In this document: one piece after another, positions 1 through 12,151 of the stretch
Layout: each line of letters begins with the position of its first letter
Position numbering within the stretch: the first letter of the stretch is position 1
Source: Pocillopora verrucosa
Taxonomy: Eukaryota; Cnidaria; Anthozoa; Scleractinia; Pocilloporidae
Direction of reading: 5' to 3'
Assembly: GCF_036669915.1 (NCBI RefSeq)
Contig: NC_089325.1
Span: 5,111,400 to 5,175,399, forward strand
Length of the DNA: 64,000 bases
Made by a program: the position numbers and the translations under genes
The notes under the pieces: generated by a model
Told to the model about the DNA's origin: nothing
The model's input: the letters and a program-made list of their open reading frames with translations, nothing else
Database searches by the model: none

Positions 1-3000
1 GACGAACATTAGTTCGGGGAACAATTAGTCTTGCTTCAATTTGAACAGTGAGAACGGTAGAAATAGCCTGTATTAGTTTAGTTGGTCCTGTAGGATATTT
101 TCAAATGGCCTACCTACGTATGAAAAGACTTTGGTTTATTTTAGGCTTTGAGAAATTCACACTTAATATCTGTTAGTCTCGACATGTCGTATATTGATGA
201 ATTTCCTGACCTCATTAAAATTTGGATCCTTTCCTTACCTTTGGCACTTTTGCAAATGCCTTTGTTCCAGCGTTTTTGTCTCAAGGATGCATGTTTGTAC
301 ATTTATACTAATCTAAACTCAACTTTCATACAAACTTAGGGAAAACTGTTGACTTATACATTGTCTGGTTGCTTTCTGACCAAGGCACCTTTTTTCTTTT
401 TGTATGATCTTTTCAAAGAAAAGTGTATTTTTGAGTTACAAACAACCTTCTTTCAGTCGAGACAGTCCACCCAGCTGAAAACACCTTCCTATTCATAACA
501 AATATGCTTAATGCAGCAAGGAAAATTATAATTGTCTGACTTCTTCACCTTAAATAAGAGTAAGTATTTGTTGTTAAAGAGTTGTAACAGTTGTAACACA
601 GTCACAGGAGCGGGTCGCAAAGGGTCCATACGTGACGCGGCTTGATTAAACCCAAAACTACTCCGAGACGTGTGAATTTTACAGAAAGGCAAGGTATGGT
701 GAGGTTTGAAGTTTTCCCCATTAAATTTATTACACGTAAGATTCTGTTTAAAATCCATGTGACGTGAGAGTAGTAAAGAGCGCAACGCTTTAAAGTCGTT
801 GGTGTGCTGTTAGAGAGAAATAATCCCCAATTATGAAGACAACTGAAGTCTGTTTGGTTACAGATATCTGGACGTGGAGGACACACCCTTCACCGGAGTT
901 TCCTAACCCATAACTCTTATTTCCCAACCCTCTTTCATTTAAAAATGAATATGCGAATAGAATTGATCTAAAGATCACCCTTCGTGAGGAAGAATGGTCA
1001 CGCGCGTATCAGGCTCAATGCAAACCATTTGATGTAAAAAATTGAACTTTAACGTGATTCTCGATTGTTTAAGCTTCCAGCGAAATGATTTCACCATCAG
1101 CTACAAAAAATGATAGATTAATCTACAGCGTAAACAACCACGGAAAGGAATTAATTATTCAATAAATCATGAGGAATTTTTGTATGGAATAAGCTAGGCT
1201 ACAAGTTATTTACAAGAAGTATGTTAAGATTAGATTGTTATCTGACATGTTGACGTGCACGTCGACCCCTTTAATGTTTAGATTGGTCTTTATCTCCAAA
1301 AACCACAATATGGATCGGTGTCCTGCTGGATATTTTTAACAAATGAGATTAACGTTAAGGCGATTAAAATGCTAAATGAGTAGATAAAATACAAACTAAA
1401 ACAAAACTGAAAGACGATATACTTAGGAGAGTGATATGCCGAATGCACACATTTAATTTTGCCTCGGAAATAATGTTTGACGCCAACTGATGGAACAGGC
1501 CAGATAAGAGATGAACACCGTGCTTTGCTTGTGAAAAAAAATTTTGTTAGTATTTATGATTAAATGTACATACCACAATCCAGATCACGGCTGGCAGAAT
1601 CTTAAGTAAATAAGCAGCAATAACTTGAATTTTTATTTTCAATCGATTCGTTCAGACAACCAGAAATTGCGATTGCAAATACGTGATATCATAGTTATAT
1701 TCAGTTTATTTGCTGATTGGCCTGTATAAGACCAAAATGTTCCATCAGAGGTAAAATAAACTAGCTAAAAATTTCAGGCGCTCAGGATGTGTATAGTTCA
1801 CAGCTATTAAGTTTTTCGGTCACATTTATTTAAATCGTTGTTGCTGGAAACATTTTTTAAAGATTTTTACGTTGATGTATCGAATGTACAGAATTGTAGA
1901 GAGCGTTACTGTTTATTTTCTGCAATGTGGCGTCAAGAGTTATTCCACATTCAGTTATTAATTTAAATCTCGTATAACCGCATACTTGGCTGGTGGAATT
2001 AAAGACAGTTTTAGAACAAAATTTATATAAAAGTGAATGTAATACTAAGATATCAACCATAGAAAAAGTTATGGAAAGGTGAATTGGTGTCTCCAGAGAC
2101 ATTTGAGACTGAAGCCAGAAAATATGGCTAAGTACCTTTCAGAAACATTTTGAAATATAATACAAAGCAGATGGTAACACAGTTGTTGGAGGTCAGTTAT
2201 TCGAGGTCACCATTAATTTAAATAATTTAAAGGTGATGAGACCAAGATGCGTATGAAATAATCCAATTCGCCACGTGCTGTGGTTATTATTTGTGTTTCT
2301 GACCACCGTCTAGAAAAGATAACTTGGTGGTCGAGAAGATTCTCCAAAAATTGCAGACGTTTCAGTCCTTATCGATCTGCGAGGCTCTTGCATCAAAAAC
2401 TGACACTTTAAAAGGAAAGATGATGGATGCGTTACTGCGATTCTTCGAGTCCCTACGTTTCCTACAGACATAATTTTCTCGTTTATCAAAGCCATTAAAG
2501 CTGTCAAATCCTCAGTTTCCCCATTAAGCCATCGACTTAAAATCAAAAATCTGCTAAACGGTTACACCCACAGCTATTTAAGAATTTAAAGGGCGAAACA
2601 GGAAATTCCTTTTCATGTTACTGAGCACAAAAAAACGAATGCCTAGCCTTCAGTCGGTAGTTTTCCTGCGAATTCACCCCATCGTAATAACAGATTCCTT
2701 TGCGGGAATCGCCCGGCGTTTGTTGATTCAACCAAATTAAGGTAAACAGCGGTCTATTTTGGTTTTAAATAGATTTTGTCATGTACCTAGTGTTAATTTT
2801 GTTTATAGATAAACTTTCTCTAGTGTAAGCTTATCTCTGTCGAAATCTTTCAAGACTGTTGGAAGACTCTATGGGAGAGTCGCTGCCTTCACCCAAAGGC
2901 GAAATTTGAAATCATCAGAGTGTTGAAAACAAAGTAAGGACGATGAGTAAAATATCTCGCCATGCAGCTCAAATTTATTTTCTTCTTTCACAGAAGACCA

Positions 3001-3197
3001 ATCAATGCATTTATATGGGTCGTGTCGAAAATCTCATGTGCAAAACTACTTTACTTTACGTTATAAATGATAAGACGCCTGCATCAAATTCCATTGCGGA
3101 GGCGTCAATTTGAACAGCGCATCTGTTGTGTTACAGGGGCATAAAAGTTCAGGCAGAATCTCGCAGTTTTCGACACTCAGCACACCTCAGTCGAAGG
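1..3197. other. Intergenic, no gene recognised
   Basis: AT-rich sequence. Open frames on both strands are short, lack recognisable domains and mostly overlap one another, so I call no gene. The last few hundred bases before 3198 are presumably the promoter and 5' UTR of the VWC gene. I saw no distinctive motif in them. Confidence 0.5.
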
Positions 3198-3297
3198 ATG
3201 ATGGCTGCCGCATTCTTTCTTGGTCTGATGCTCGCTTTGTTACAATCGATCGTATGTGCCTTTATACCTCCTTCTTTTCTTCATAACAATGGCCAAG
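3198..3297 (+). CDS. VWC protein exon 1 (signal peptide)
   Basis: Two adjacent ATGs (3198, 3201) begin a hydrophobic leader. Cleavage is probably near the VCA-F junction around residue 21. The exon ends in CAAG before GTACGT, leaving one base carried over (phase 1). Confidence 0.75.
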
Positions 3298-6202
3298 GTA
3301 CGTTTATCATTTTGATAGTGCATTTCCGTCAAACGCAGGTTTTGAAAAATCTCAAGTCCCTGCTATGCGCAAATGATTATTCGTGTTCGTTTGACGGTAT
3401 TTTTCCATTCCTGTCCTCTTGCCGCTCTGAATAACAGCTGGTTAGTAATTAGTGTCGATAAAGCTCAAGAACCTCTTCCAATGTAGCAATTTTTCCCCAT
3501 TTTGTACAGCGTAAAGTTCCACTCTCTTTTGAACATCATAATTTCACTCGTCAATTTAATAACAACTGCGTAGGTATGTTTTACTCTGTTGTTAAATCCC
3601 AAAGGCTAATACGGATTAGTTTGAAATCGCGAAAAAGATTTTCATGTGTATCTCCCAGCGATAAATTGAATCATTTCTTAAATAATCTGTTAGGAAAGGA
3701 AATTTCAGTCAAAACTACTTTGAAAGATGAGTTAACACTCTTGTCGAAATTGTTATGCAGTAAACAGACAGAGAGTGAATCAAGGAACTTTCTAAAGGCA
3801 TTCGAGATTGAAACAGATTTCATGACGTAGGAGGTCGGTAATTGACTCAGAAGTTGGCTTTCCTTCTTTAGTTGCATACAAGTGGTTCAATTATTATTAA
3901 ATGATCTTCACTTTTGGCAAAAGACGGCTTAAATTCACAAAAATTACATATAGACACGATCCCTCGCCATCACGCATAAAACTGTGATAATGATAGTCTC
4001 ACTTGATGACATAATAGATGACACAGCCTCTTTAAAAAATGTACATGATAACAAGGGTGTGGTTGGGAAAATATGCCACTTGGGTGTGTTGTCATAATTC
4101 AAAATCTCTGGTAAGACTTTTATCAGTCTCGTCTTTGGTGTCGTTTAATCTTTAAGGACCGTATTTATATCCGTTTATCCGATTTTAATTTCGTGTCAAA
4201 TTCCCCCAAGAAGCGTGACTCTTTACTGGTAATGTCATTCGTTGAAATGACAAAATTAACGTCTGATTCCCTTACCCTTCCCATGGTTCAGCTGAGTACA
4301 AAATTTAACACACACAAAAAAAGACTCATTTTCTGTAATTAAGGACAATTTCTTTCAGCATTCTGCACAAACGACTAAAAGTAGACATCAGCTCATTATT
4401 TGTCGTCTCCCGTTCTTCATAGAGGTGATGCTTGACCCGGACTCTAGTATCATGAAGCAATTTGACAAAGGACAGTGTAGGAGTACATCTAGTAAACTTA
4501 CGAACTGATTGACTTGTATAAATATACATATGAATACGCCTGCCGGAAACCGGGAAATGTCCGAGTTTTTGTGGTTGTAGACATCTGAAGAATCACTACT
4601 CATTCTCAATGGGATGATATGGGATTATTCGATAGCAGTCCAGCACAGGTTATTCATCAGAGTTTAGTCAAGTCTTCCTGTAAGTTTGCTGGAGTAAATT
4701 TACTTTATACTCCCGCATGCAGAGAAGCAATGTTCTTTGCCTGAAAGCACAAAATCGTACCGTCTTAAAACCTCCAACCCAACCTTTCATTCAGCGTGCC
4801 GCCTGGTAACTAAAAAAGCCACCTTGCCTTCCAATCAAAACAGTTAACTGATTTCTAGGCCAGCTTTTCGTGAATCAAAATTTATACTTTGTGTACCGTT
4901 TATGACATCTCTCTTGATAGAAAAGCTGTGCTTCCACGGAGACTCCATATACGACCCGTGGGAACGCTTTGCTGATGAATCCTGCACTGGATGGTGCAGC
5001 TGTAACGGCCGAACTGGAAATGTGGGATGTGTTTCCTTGTGTCCCCCCCGTGGCCCTCCCACGTGTTCTTTAGGGGAACTTCCTGAAGAGACAGAGGAGC
5101 CATCTGTGGATCCAACGGGAAGGTGCAAGTGCAAACGGAAGTCTTGCTCTCCGAGACTTAACCTCCCTCCTCCCCCGCCTCCAGTAAAAATACCTGAAGA
5201 ACATGGTGAGCTCCTTGGTACCGCGGAACAATAATATTGACCTTGATGTTCTTCGTTTTCTTCTTTCGTTCCCCTCTAGGCAATGACCCATAGAGGAGTC
5301 TGCAAGAAAATAATAGCTTTTCATCTTCATTTGCATTTAAAATCCTGAAGAGGAAAAGGATAAAACTAATTTGAGAAGAAGCTAGAACATTGATTGAATT
5401 CACGTGAATTTAACCAAAAATTGACAAAAAGGGTCAGACAGAGAAACCACTTTTATTACCCAACTTCACCAAGAAGAGAACAAATATCGCGCGGAAAGAA
5501 TATAAATATCGTACGGTTTTGTACAGTTGGTTATTTTGTACGGTAAAAAAAAACATCTTTGAGCAGTCGGTTGCATGTGTTACGCTTCTCTTTTCACTTC
5601 ACTTTTCCGCCTTATAAGATTTACATATAAAATAAAGCAGTTTGATGATAGATAGGCTATTAGGTTTATGGTGTGTAGTATTTCCAAGTATATTTACTCG
5701 TTGTTTGTACAACTCGCAGAAATACTCAGCGATACTACACACCAAAACGTCTAAAAAGTTATGTGTATTGCATATTATGATGGTTGAGCGGGTGAGCCAA
5801 AGATACAAAAACCCAAAGAGGCGAAGATAATCAAACAGGGAGCAGGGATGGCTGAAGACGAAAAGTTTTAGCATCGATTGAAATTCATTGTCAAAAATAA
5901 CAAAAGTAGGCGCGTTTTTTTACATATAGTGACGCGTCTAACTTGAAGCTAATGAATGATGTGTCTCTTCAGTTCTTCCAGAGTGTAAAAACCGTACCCC
6001 AAGAGAATGGTTCATCAACGATTCTTGTACAGGAAGATGTAAGTGCCAATATGGCGGCATTACTTGTGTTTCACTTTGCTCGCCAATGGTAGTTAAATGC
6101 CCGTCGAATATGGAGGAGGAGTCTTACGATTATCCAATGGATGACAGAGGAAAATGCAGCTGTAAACGCAAGAGATGCGTGCCAAAAGTTGGAGCATGGT
6201 AA
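3198..6202 (+). CDS. Secreted protein with two VWC-like domains (3 exons)
   Basis: Coding exons 3198-3297, 4921-5205 and 5982-6202 join to 606 nt, encoding 201 residues. Both introns are phase 1 with clean GT-AG borders (donors GTACGT and GTGAGC). Residues 1-22 form a hydrophobic signal peptide (MMAAAFFLGLMLALL core). Exon 2 and exon 3 each encode one 10-cysteine module with the pattern SCTGxCxC, then CVSLC, a lone Cys, and xCxCKRKxC. This matches the cysteine count and spacing style of von Willebrand factor C domains, which bind growth factors such as BMPs or occur in matrix proteins. A proline run (LPPPPPP) links the two modules. The basic CKRK motif closes both domains. One domain per exon with symmetric phase-1 borders is typical of exon-shuffled extracellular modules. 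The exact family and ligand are unknown. Either start codon, 3198 or 3201, would give the same mature protein. Confidence 0.8.
4921..5205 (+). CDS. VWC protein exon 2 (first VWC domain)
   Basis: 95 codons in phase 1-1. The acceptor at 4919-4920 follows a pyrimidine-rich TCTCTCTTGATAG. The exon carries ten cysteines, a WERFADESCTGWCSC core and an RCKCKRKSC end. The open frame upstream of 4921 contains an ATG at 4902, but the carried base from exon 1 joins exactly at 4921, so the 4902 ATG is not the start. Confidence 0.78.
5982..6202 (+). CDS. VWC protein exon 3 (second VWC domain)
   Basis: Begins after TTCTTCCAG and completes a Glu codon with the base carried from exon 2. It repeats the domain architecture of exon 2 (SCTGRCKC, CVSLC, KCSCKRKRC) and ends at TAA 6200-6202. 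A good donor (ATG|GTAAGG) overlaps this stop; see findings. Confidence 0.75.
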
Positions 6203-8249
6203 GGGGCATAAAAAGACGGTCTCGATAAGGTGGTGACTTTAACGGCTAACGGTTAAAATGTTGGACATTTACGGCTGACTGTTAATTTCTTTCTGTTATG
6301 GTAAAGGAGAAATTTTTTTCGATTAACTTTCTTTACGACTAATGGTGAACATTTATCGCTGGCCTCTCAGAATCCCTACTTCATTATAGCCTACTCACTG
6401 GCCAGTTAAAGACTCAATCTTAGTCACTTTTGGGCGGATGTTTCGGCAGACTTTGCTCTGGACCCGGGTGTTCTGGATTATTGCGCAACTGGTCAATATT
6501 GAAGTGGTGATTGCTAGAATAGAATTTAATGCAAGCCGATTGATATGTATATTAAAACAACAGAACAAAGTACAGCTACAACTGCGAATCTTTCAATTTT
6601 TAATCACTTCTTAATTACCAGAATTTTCCTAAACCCCAAATCCTGAAAATGTGCCATCCCATTCTAATAATTCTATTGAAAATGCGAACGATTATAATTA
6701 ATCCAGTCGTAAAAATGTGACCCCAGGCCCCATCTAATAACACATCCCCATCCCCCTCCCCTCCCCCTCCCCCCCCCCTCTCAGAATTTTAGCTGGACAG
6801 TTTTTCGAGAAGCTAATCTGGCCATTTTTCGATTACACAGTTTTGGCATCATTGGGCTAGAAATGGCGACTTATAAGCTATTAAAAGTTAAGTTAATTTT
6901 TTTTCTGTGGTTTCTTACAGATTTCATGCTGACAGCCTGACTGGACCCATCAGATCTTTTGATTACGATTAATATCATAATTAGTTTTTATGACCCTTAT
7001 CAGACATGGCAATTGTCGTTGAGTTTCTTTTGAGATTATGTGAACCTGGCCTCAGGTCAAAGGTGTTATTTACTATTATTAAACATCAGACGAGAGCATT
7101 CAGTCAATTGCAACAGCGTATGAAGTTGACAAGAAAACCCTGGCAATATCAGCATTAGATATTGGGTTATCATCTTGAGTTCAAAGTCTACCTAGTTACC
7201 AACCCCCCTTCATCAGTTTAGTGTTCTCAAACTTTTGCAAACTCAGAGAGAATTAGTAAGTTTGTTTCTTTACCGATTGTTTAAAATATGTATTATAAAA
7301 CAATTATTGAATTCGGTTTTCACTAAGCAATTATTAGATGAGGTTGAACATTATATTATGAATTATCAAACCTCGTATCTGTGTTATATGTCTCAGCCTT
7401 CGGCTTCGACAGCTTAGACCTCGGCATCGATATTTCATGATGTAATGTTCAACCTAACCCTTAGAGTCATCCGTCTTTAAGATTGCAAAAGGTTAATAAG
7501 TTCGCCAGAAACCAGATTACAACGCACGGGAAACAAAAATTTATAGTCCCGAGTTCAGTAGGGTACCAGCAACAAGGTACACTTGAAAACAGAAACATCC
7601 TTCATGCATGAAGTCTCCTTTCTAGCTGGCAGAGCAAGCGTCAGTTTTGGTGGACGAGTGCTCAGTTATCTTAGTGAAAATTAAAACTGCCATCTTCGAT
7701 TTTTACAACAGCGGAAGGCTGGGGAGAGAAAAAATTGTACCAAGGGGGTGAGCGATGGTCAAAAAGAGGGAGACCATCTCGACCTCAGAATCTCAACTTT
7801 CTATGCCTCTATGTTTAATTCTCCATACTAAATTCTTCATACTCCTCTCGATGCAATTCCTACAATACTGACAAGGAGAATTTGTTTAACAGTCAACTAC
7901 TTATTTACTAGATTATAAGATACTATAATCTCATGACCTTGCTATGGTATTTAAGGTTTCTGGAGGTGGTTTTAGGTGGTTTTAGGTAGTTTTTGGTGGT
8001 TTTAGGTGATTGCAGGTGGTTGTAGGTGGTTTTTGGTGGTTGTAGGTCATTCCATGTCTAAGTGTTTCAGAAGGAGAAATTAGATATCAGCCAATTTCAG
8101 GGCCCTCACAACTGCTAGAGGGTAAAGATCGTTTAGGTTTGGCATCATTTGAGCTGTGATATCTATAAGTTTCCGGTTGAACATAGTTTTGTGTTAATTA
8201 ATACCTAAACTAGGTATAGTACAAGGTCGGTACTCATTCGATGTTCTCC
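6203..8249. other. Intergenic, repeat fragments
   Basis: No gene recognised. It holds a possible 3' UTR exon starting at 6921 after TTTCTTACAG, a C-rich tract at about 6745-6780, and repeat debris. The block at about 7630-7790 resembles, in opposite orientation, sequence at 37610-37830. Sequence at about 7810-7930 resembles the interior of the second MITE family seen at 31.8, 38.4 and 62.5 kb. Confidence 0.4.
7964..8052. repeat. 10-bp minisatellite, GGTGGTTTTA-like
   Basis: About eight degenerate copies of a 10-bp G/T-rich unit (GGTGGTTTTA and variants such as GGTGGTTGTA). Strand-asymmetric: the plus strand is almost free of C. Confidence 0.8.
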
Positions 8250-8416
8250 TTATTCTAATTTTCTTTCAAGTCTGAGAGCAATACGAACGTAAGTTGACAC
8301 GACTGGTCTGGGTCCTAGTCTTCTTGAAGGAGTGGACCTTAGCCTTTCAACACGTCTCTTCTTCCGTTTGAAAATGAAGATGAAGTTCGTATCTGGCACG
8401 TCATATCGTCCAAGAT
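8250..8416 (-). CDS. Candidate terminal exon, unknown gene
   Basis: On the minus strand a pyrimidine-rich acceptor (TTACTTTTTTAG) is followed by an open frame of about 55 codons ending in TAA at 8250-8252. The predicted peptide is very basic (FKRKKRRVERLRS). The frame requires one carried base (phase 1). I found no upstream exon and no recognisable domain, so this may be chance. Confidence 0.2.
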
Positions 8417-9929
8417 CTAAAAAAGTAAAGTAAATAATTAGTAAGAAAAAAAATAGAACACACGTTCCAGGGTTCCATGTCTAAAGTCAATTGAGAGTGC
8501 CTGAACGTCTGAGATAATTTGAAACTAACTAAATTTTTAAAAGGCTAACCAAATTGCGCGAACCCCTGAATGAATGGTCAAATTGTGTTAATTTATCCCA
8601 AATTTCACGATTATGTGATCACCAGTTAATAAGATACAAGCAAAAAAATGACTCTGTTTTCATTTTAAGTTGTTTTTATTTAGTGTCACGACTCACTGGT
8701 TCGGCCGCTTGCCTTTGCCTTGATGCCGGAGTCAGTCGGGCTTTTTCCTCAAGAACTTGCTTCAAGCTTTATAACTCTTTATCTCTATATTTTCTAGAGG
8801 CACAAGAGCCAGACATCAAACTTCATTTCGCATTATCTTATTACGGTGGTGTGTAATAACTTGAAAAAAAAAACCCGAGTCTAGCACACTTTTCATTTGT
8901 TTCCGAAATCTCATCAGTCTCTGCACCGAATTTCGAAGTTTCGTTTATAGCGAATTGTATTTTGGTCTCGAAGTCTTGCAATTCTTTGAAGTAAGCTTGA
9001 GTATCTTTGAGTTATCAAAGTGAAATTCGAAGACTATTTAAGGTCCTCCTCAGGTCTTCTCACTTGGGAACCATCAGCAGAAATATTGGACAAGATGGCG
9101 GCCGCGCTTGCGCATTTCGTCCATAATGGCGTCCAAATAATGTAAGAAACTGTATGGAAATTTGTAAAATTTCTAAAATATAACAATCAGGAGCTCATGG
9201 TCTCGTCTGCTCTCGATCGAGACATACTCAGTCCTGATTCTGCTATTCATCAAACCTCACAGGGACTCGATAAATAAAAACCACTTACTTCCCGAGCCAG
9301 TTCTTTTGTCATTGATCATTGACCTAGGTCGCCATTCAGTTCTTCAAAATCCGGCGTTTTTCATCCCAAACACTCGCCTATTACAGGAAAGTGCATCAAT
9401 AAAGTCAACTGCTCTCGATCGAATTGACTGCTACAGAGTTCGAAGCGTCCAAACATCCTGTAAAATTGCCATTTCTTCTCATCAAAAAACTTCCCAACGC
9501 GCCAGAATATCCCTTATTTTCCATGTTGAGTAAGTGACGAGACACCATGTTGAAAACTATGACTGAAATATTTAAATAAGAGCAACGCTGATCTTCGAAT
9601 CGTCAGCTATATTTTTTTATGTTCTTGGAGGGAAATAAATTAGTTCTCAGGTCCTTTTCGGAATAAAATATGCCAGGCATTGAATGCAAATTCAGTAGTC
9701 TTAGCGCGAAAATTAAATTAAAGCAAATCAAAATTCTGACATCATGTCATCGTTCTGCCTCGAAAAATCCCAAATATTTACTTGCAGGTCTTCTTTTCTT
9801 TTTCTTTTCATTAAATAGAAGATCTGCGGTGCTCAAATTGTATAAGTCATGGTGCGAAATACTCTTCTTTACAGATCGAGCCGTGATCGCCGCCATATTG
9901 AATTCTCTTGATATTCTATTGTTCCGGGG
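8417..9929. other. Intergenic, no gene recognised
   Basis: No supported gene. A motif AAGATGGCGGC at about 9093 resembles a YY1-type initiator, but the frame that follows closes after 16 codons. Other open frames here show no domain. Confidence 0.4.
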
Positions 9930-9941
9930 TGTAATACGATA
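9930..9941. repeat. Target-site duplication, left copy of Penelope-like element
   Basis: TGTAATACGATA, identical to 12087-12098 on the far side of the element. Confidence 0.85.
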
Positions 9942-10188
9942 GAAAGGGGTAAGTTTCTAAAGAAACTGTGGTGCTACGTCGGTGGGAGAGTATAGCAGGT
10001 AATTTAGAGTTAACAACTGGGTGGAAAACGTAAATTAGCCACCGTAAAGGGTAAAACTGAAAGCTGACGTTTCGAGCGTTAGCCCTTCGTCAGAGCGATT
10101 AGAGGAATTGTGGGTTGTGTGTGGGTTTATATGCAGAAAGTGGAGCTACGCCATTGGTGGGAATATGGTGACGAGAAAAAGGAATAAA

Positions 10189-11644
10189 TTAGTTGAATGA
10201 AAAGCGCTCGTTGATTCCGTGGGGATTAAGGGTGCCGATTTGGAATATAAATTTTTGTTCTAGTGTTTTACGGCTTTCCGAACTGCCTAGAAGTAAGGAA
10301 AGGCCGCAAACTGCCATATGCTGTTTAAAATGACTAGGAAGATTAAAGTGTCTAGCGACTGGTTTGGTTGCGTCCTTGTCATTTCTTTCCACATCGCGAA
10401 GGTGTTCTCGGAATCGGTCACCCAGTCGTCTTCCTGTTTCGCCGATGTATAACTTATTGCATAGTTAGTAGAGGAGACAGTCTCCTCTACTAACTATGCT
10501 TATTGCAATAAGTGCAAGTTATGCAGTAAATAACATTGGCGGAGGTATACGTAAAGTGATCAATGATCTTAATGGATCTTTTGGGTCCCGATATTTTCTC
10601 TATGTTATGAATGAAAGGACAAGTTTTGCATCGTGAGCGAGCGCATTTAAAAGTTCCAGATTGGTCATTGGTTGGAAATGAACTCCTGACTAAAAAGTTG
10701 CCTATGTTTTTGTCACGTTTGAATGAAATAAGTGGGGGTTGCGAAAAGATGGTGCCGGTCTCTGAATCGTCTTGGAGTAATTTGAAATTTTTAAGAATGA
10801 TAGATTTAACTGCGTGGTTGTGAGGGTGAAATGTAAGAGTAAATGGAATGCGGTCAGTGTTTTCCTTCTCGGCCGTTTGTAGTGCTGCCTGTCGATCGAT
10901 TTGTTGGGCACGGTGGTAGCCCGCTTGAACGACAGAAACAGGATAGCCACGTTTATCGAAAAACTGGCACATTGCCTCTAATTTTTCGGAAAAATAAGAG
11001 TCGTCACTACATAAACGACGTAGTCTGAGAAACTGTGAAAAAGGTATGGAGTTCTTGACGTGTGATGGATGTGAAGATGAATACAACAAGTAACTATGTG
11101 AATATGTAGGTTTGTAGTAAACACTAGTACATAAACCGTTGCCTTCAATTGAAATTTTGATGTCTAGAAAAGCCAAAGAAGTGTCGGAATTTCCCAGGTA
11201 TATTTAAGAACCGGATGAAAGGAATTGATGGCGGTTATAAATTGAGTGAGCTCCTCTTTTGGCGACCACTCTTTCGAAGAAAGATTGGAAAATTTGGTGT
11301 AACGATTGAATTTAAGTTTGTTGATATCGTGGCGACATTTTTTGTGGAAAAAAAATCTAAAGATGAGAACTCGAGGTGTTAGAATCATCCTCTTTGTCAT
11401 GAAAAAAGGCTTTTAACTGAACGCGGCGAAGGAATTTTTCAACGTCTTGCTTAACTGAAAATTCGTCGGTTTTTTTTGATATGGGAACAAAATTTAAGCC
11501 CTTGCTGAGAACTGATTTTTCTGAATCGGAAAGTAGTAAATTTTCTGGAATGGTAACTACAGTTTTGAGGTTTTCAGGCGATGAGTCGTTAGTAACTTGA
11601 GGGCCGATAAGTAGGTCAAGTTTTTGGGCCTTAATTTGGTGCAA
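10189..11644 (-). pseudogene. Penelope RT/GIY-YIG endonuclease, broken
   Basis: Penelope proteins carry a reverse transcriptase followed by a GIY-YIG endonuclease. Here the C-terminal half is clear: AFLDIKISIEGNG, YSSSHPSHVK, LRRLCS, then CARSRCKTCPF, YCITCTYCNK and, after an interruption, LYIGETGRRLGDRFREH and ARHFNLPSH. The lesions are deletion of the RT core near 11265, a frameshift near 11195 between the EINSFHP-side frame and the AFLDIK frame, and a palindromic insertion at 10453-10499 that places stops between YCNK and LYIGE. It cannot make a full product. Confidence 0.85.
10459..10499. repeat. Perfect 41-bp palindrome inside GIY-YIG domain
   Basis: Arms 10459-10478 and 10480-10499 are exact reverse complements around a single A. 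The palindrome is bordered by CTTATTG on both sides (10453-10459 and 10499-10505). Removing 46 bp restores the conserved YCNK-LYIGE reading frame. Confidence 0.9.
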
Positions 11645-12086
11645 ATGTTTAAAAAGTTTTGAATTGGCATCCTGAATTTTGGCACGAATGGATTGTACTA
11701 AAACAGCTGGACAGATTTGGAAAGTTCAGAGCGGCAATGTAGAATTTGTTCGCTGAGTTTGTTACGTTTTTGGCACATAGCTCTGATTGTGATTCTCATA
11801 ATATTACGTGAAAAAGAATTTTGGGCGCACTGAATTTGGTGACGATATTGATTCGAATGAGAAAAAGAAGATGTGTGAAAATTGGAGCGAAAACTCTTAG
11901 GAATAACTTTGGAATGAAGGCAACGGCCGATGAAATGGATGTGACTACAAAATCTAGTTTTGGCGTAAATGAGAACGGCTAAACGGAATGCTAGATCTTT
12001 ACTAATAGGGGGGAAAGGAAAAAGGTAACTTACGATTTCCGATGGCTAATTTACGTTTTCAACCCAGTTGTTAACTCTAAATTACC

Positions 12087-12098
12087 TGTAATACGATA
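12087..12098. repeat. Target-site duplication, right copy
   Basis: TGTAATACGATA, matching 9930-9941. Confidence 0.85.
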
Positions 12099-12151
12099 CA
12101 CCGCTGATAATTGTTAGCGGGCTCGAGATGTCCTTGATTTCTGGCTATGAT

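Larger units (their letters stand above)
9942..12086 (-). mobile_element. Defective Penelope-like retroelement
   Basis: A 2,145-bp insertion bounded by the perfect 12-bp duplication TGTAATACGATA. Its two ends are inverted copies of one sequence (AGGTAATTTAGAGTTAACAA at the left, its complement at the right), as in Penelope elements with inverted terminal repeats. The coding strand is minus. Recognisable coding pieces are an N-terminal region (11357-11644), a short stretch before the reverse transcriptase (around 11270-11340, FSNLSSKEW), the region after the RT core (10490-11176) and a GIY-YIG endonuclease (10189-10450). The catalytic RT palm is absent: the sequence jumps from FSNLSSKEW to EELTQFITAINSFHP. 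The element could move only with help from another copy, if at all. Confidence 0.88.

Noticed and set aside
489..978. Overlapping minus-strand open frames near the left edge
   Set aside because: Three frames overlap each other, none has a domain or good splice sites.
10611..11028. Plus-strand open frames in the Penelope element
   Set aside because: Antisense shadows of the recognisable minus-strand Penelope protein.
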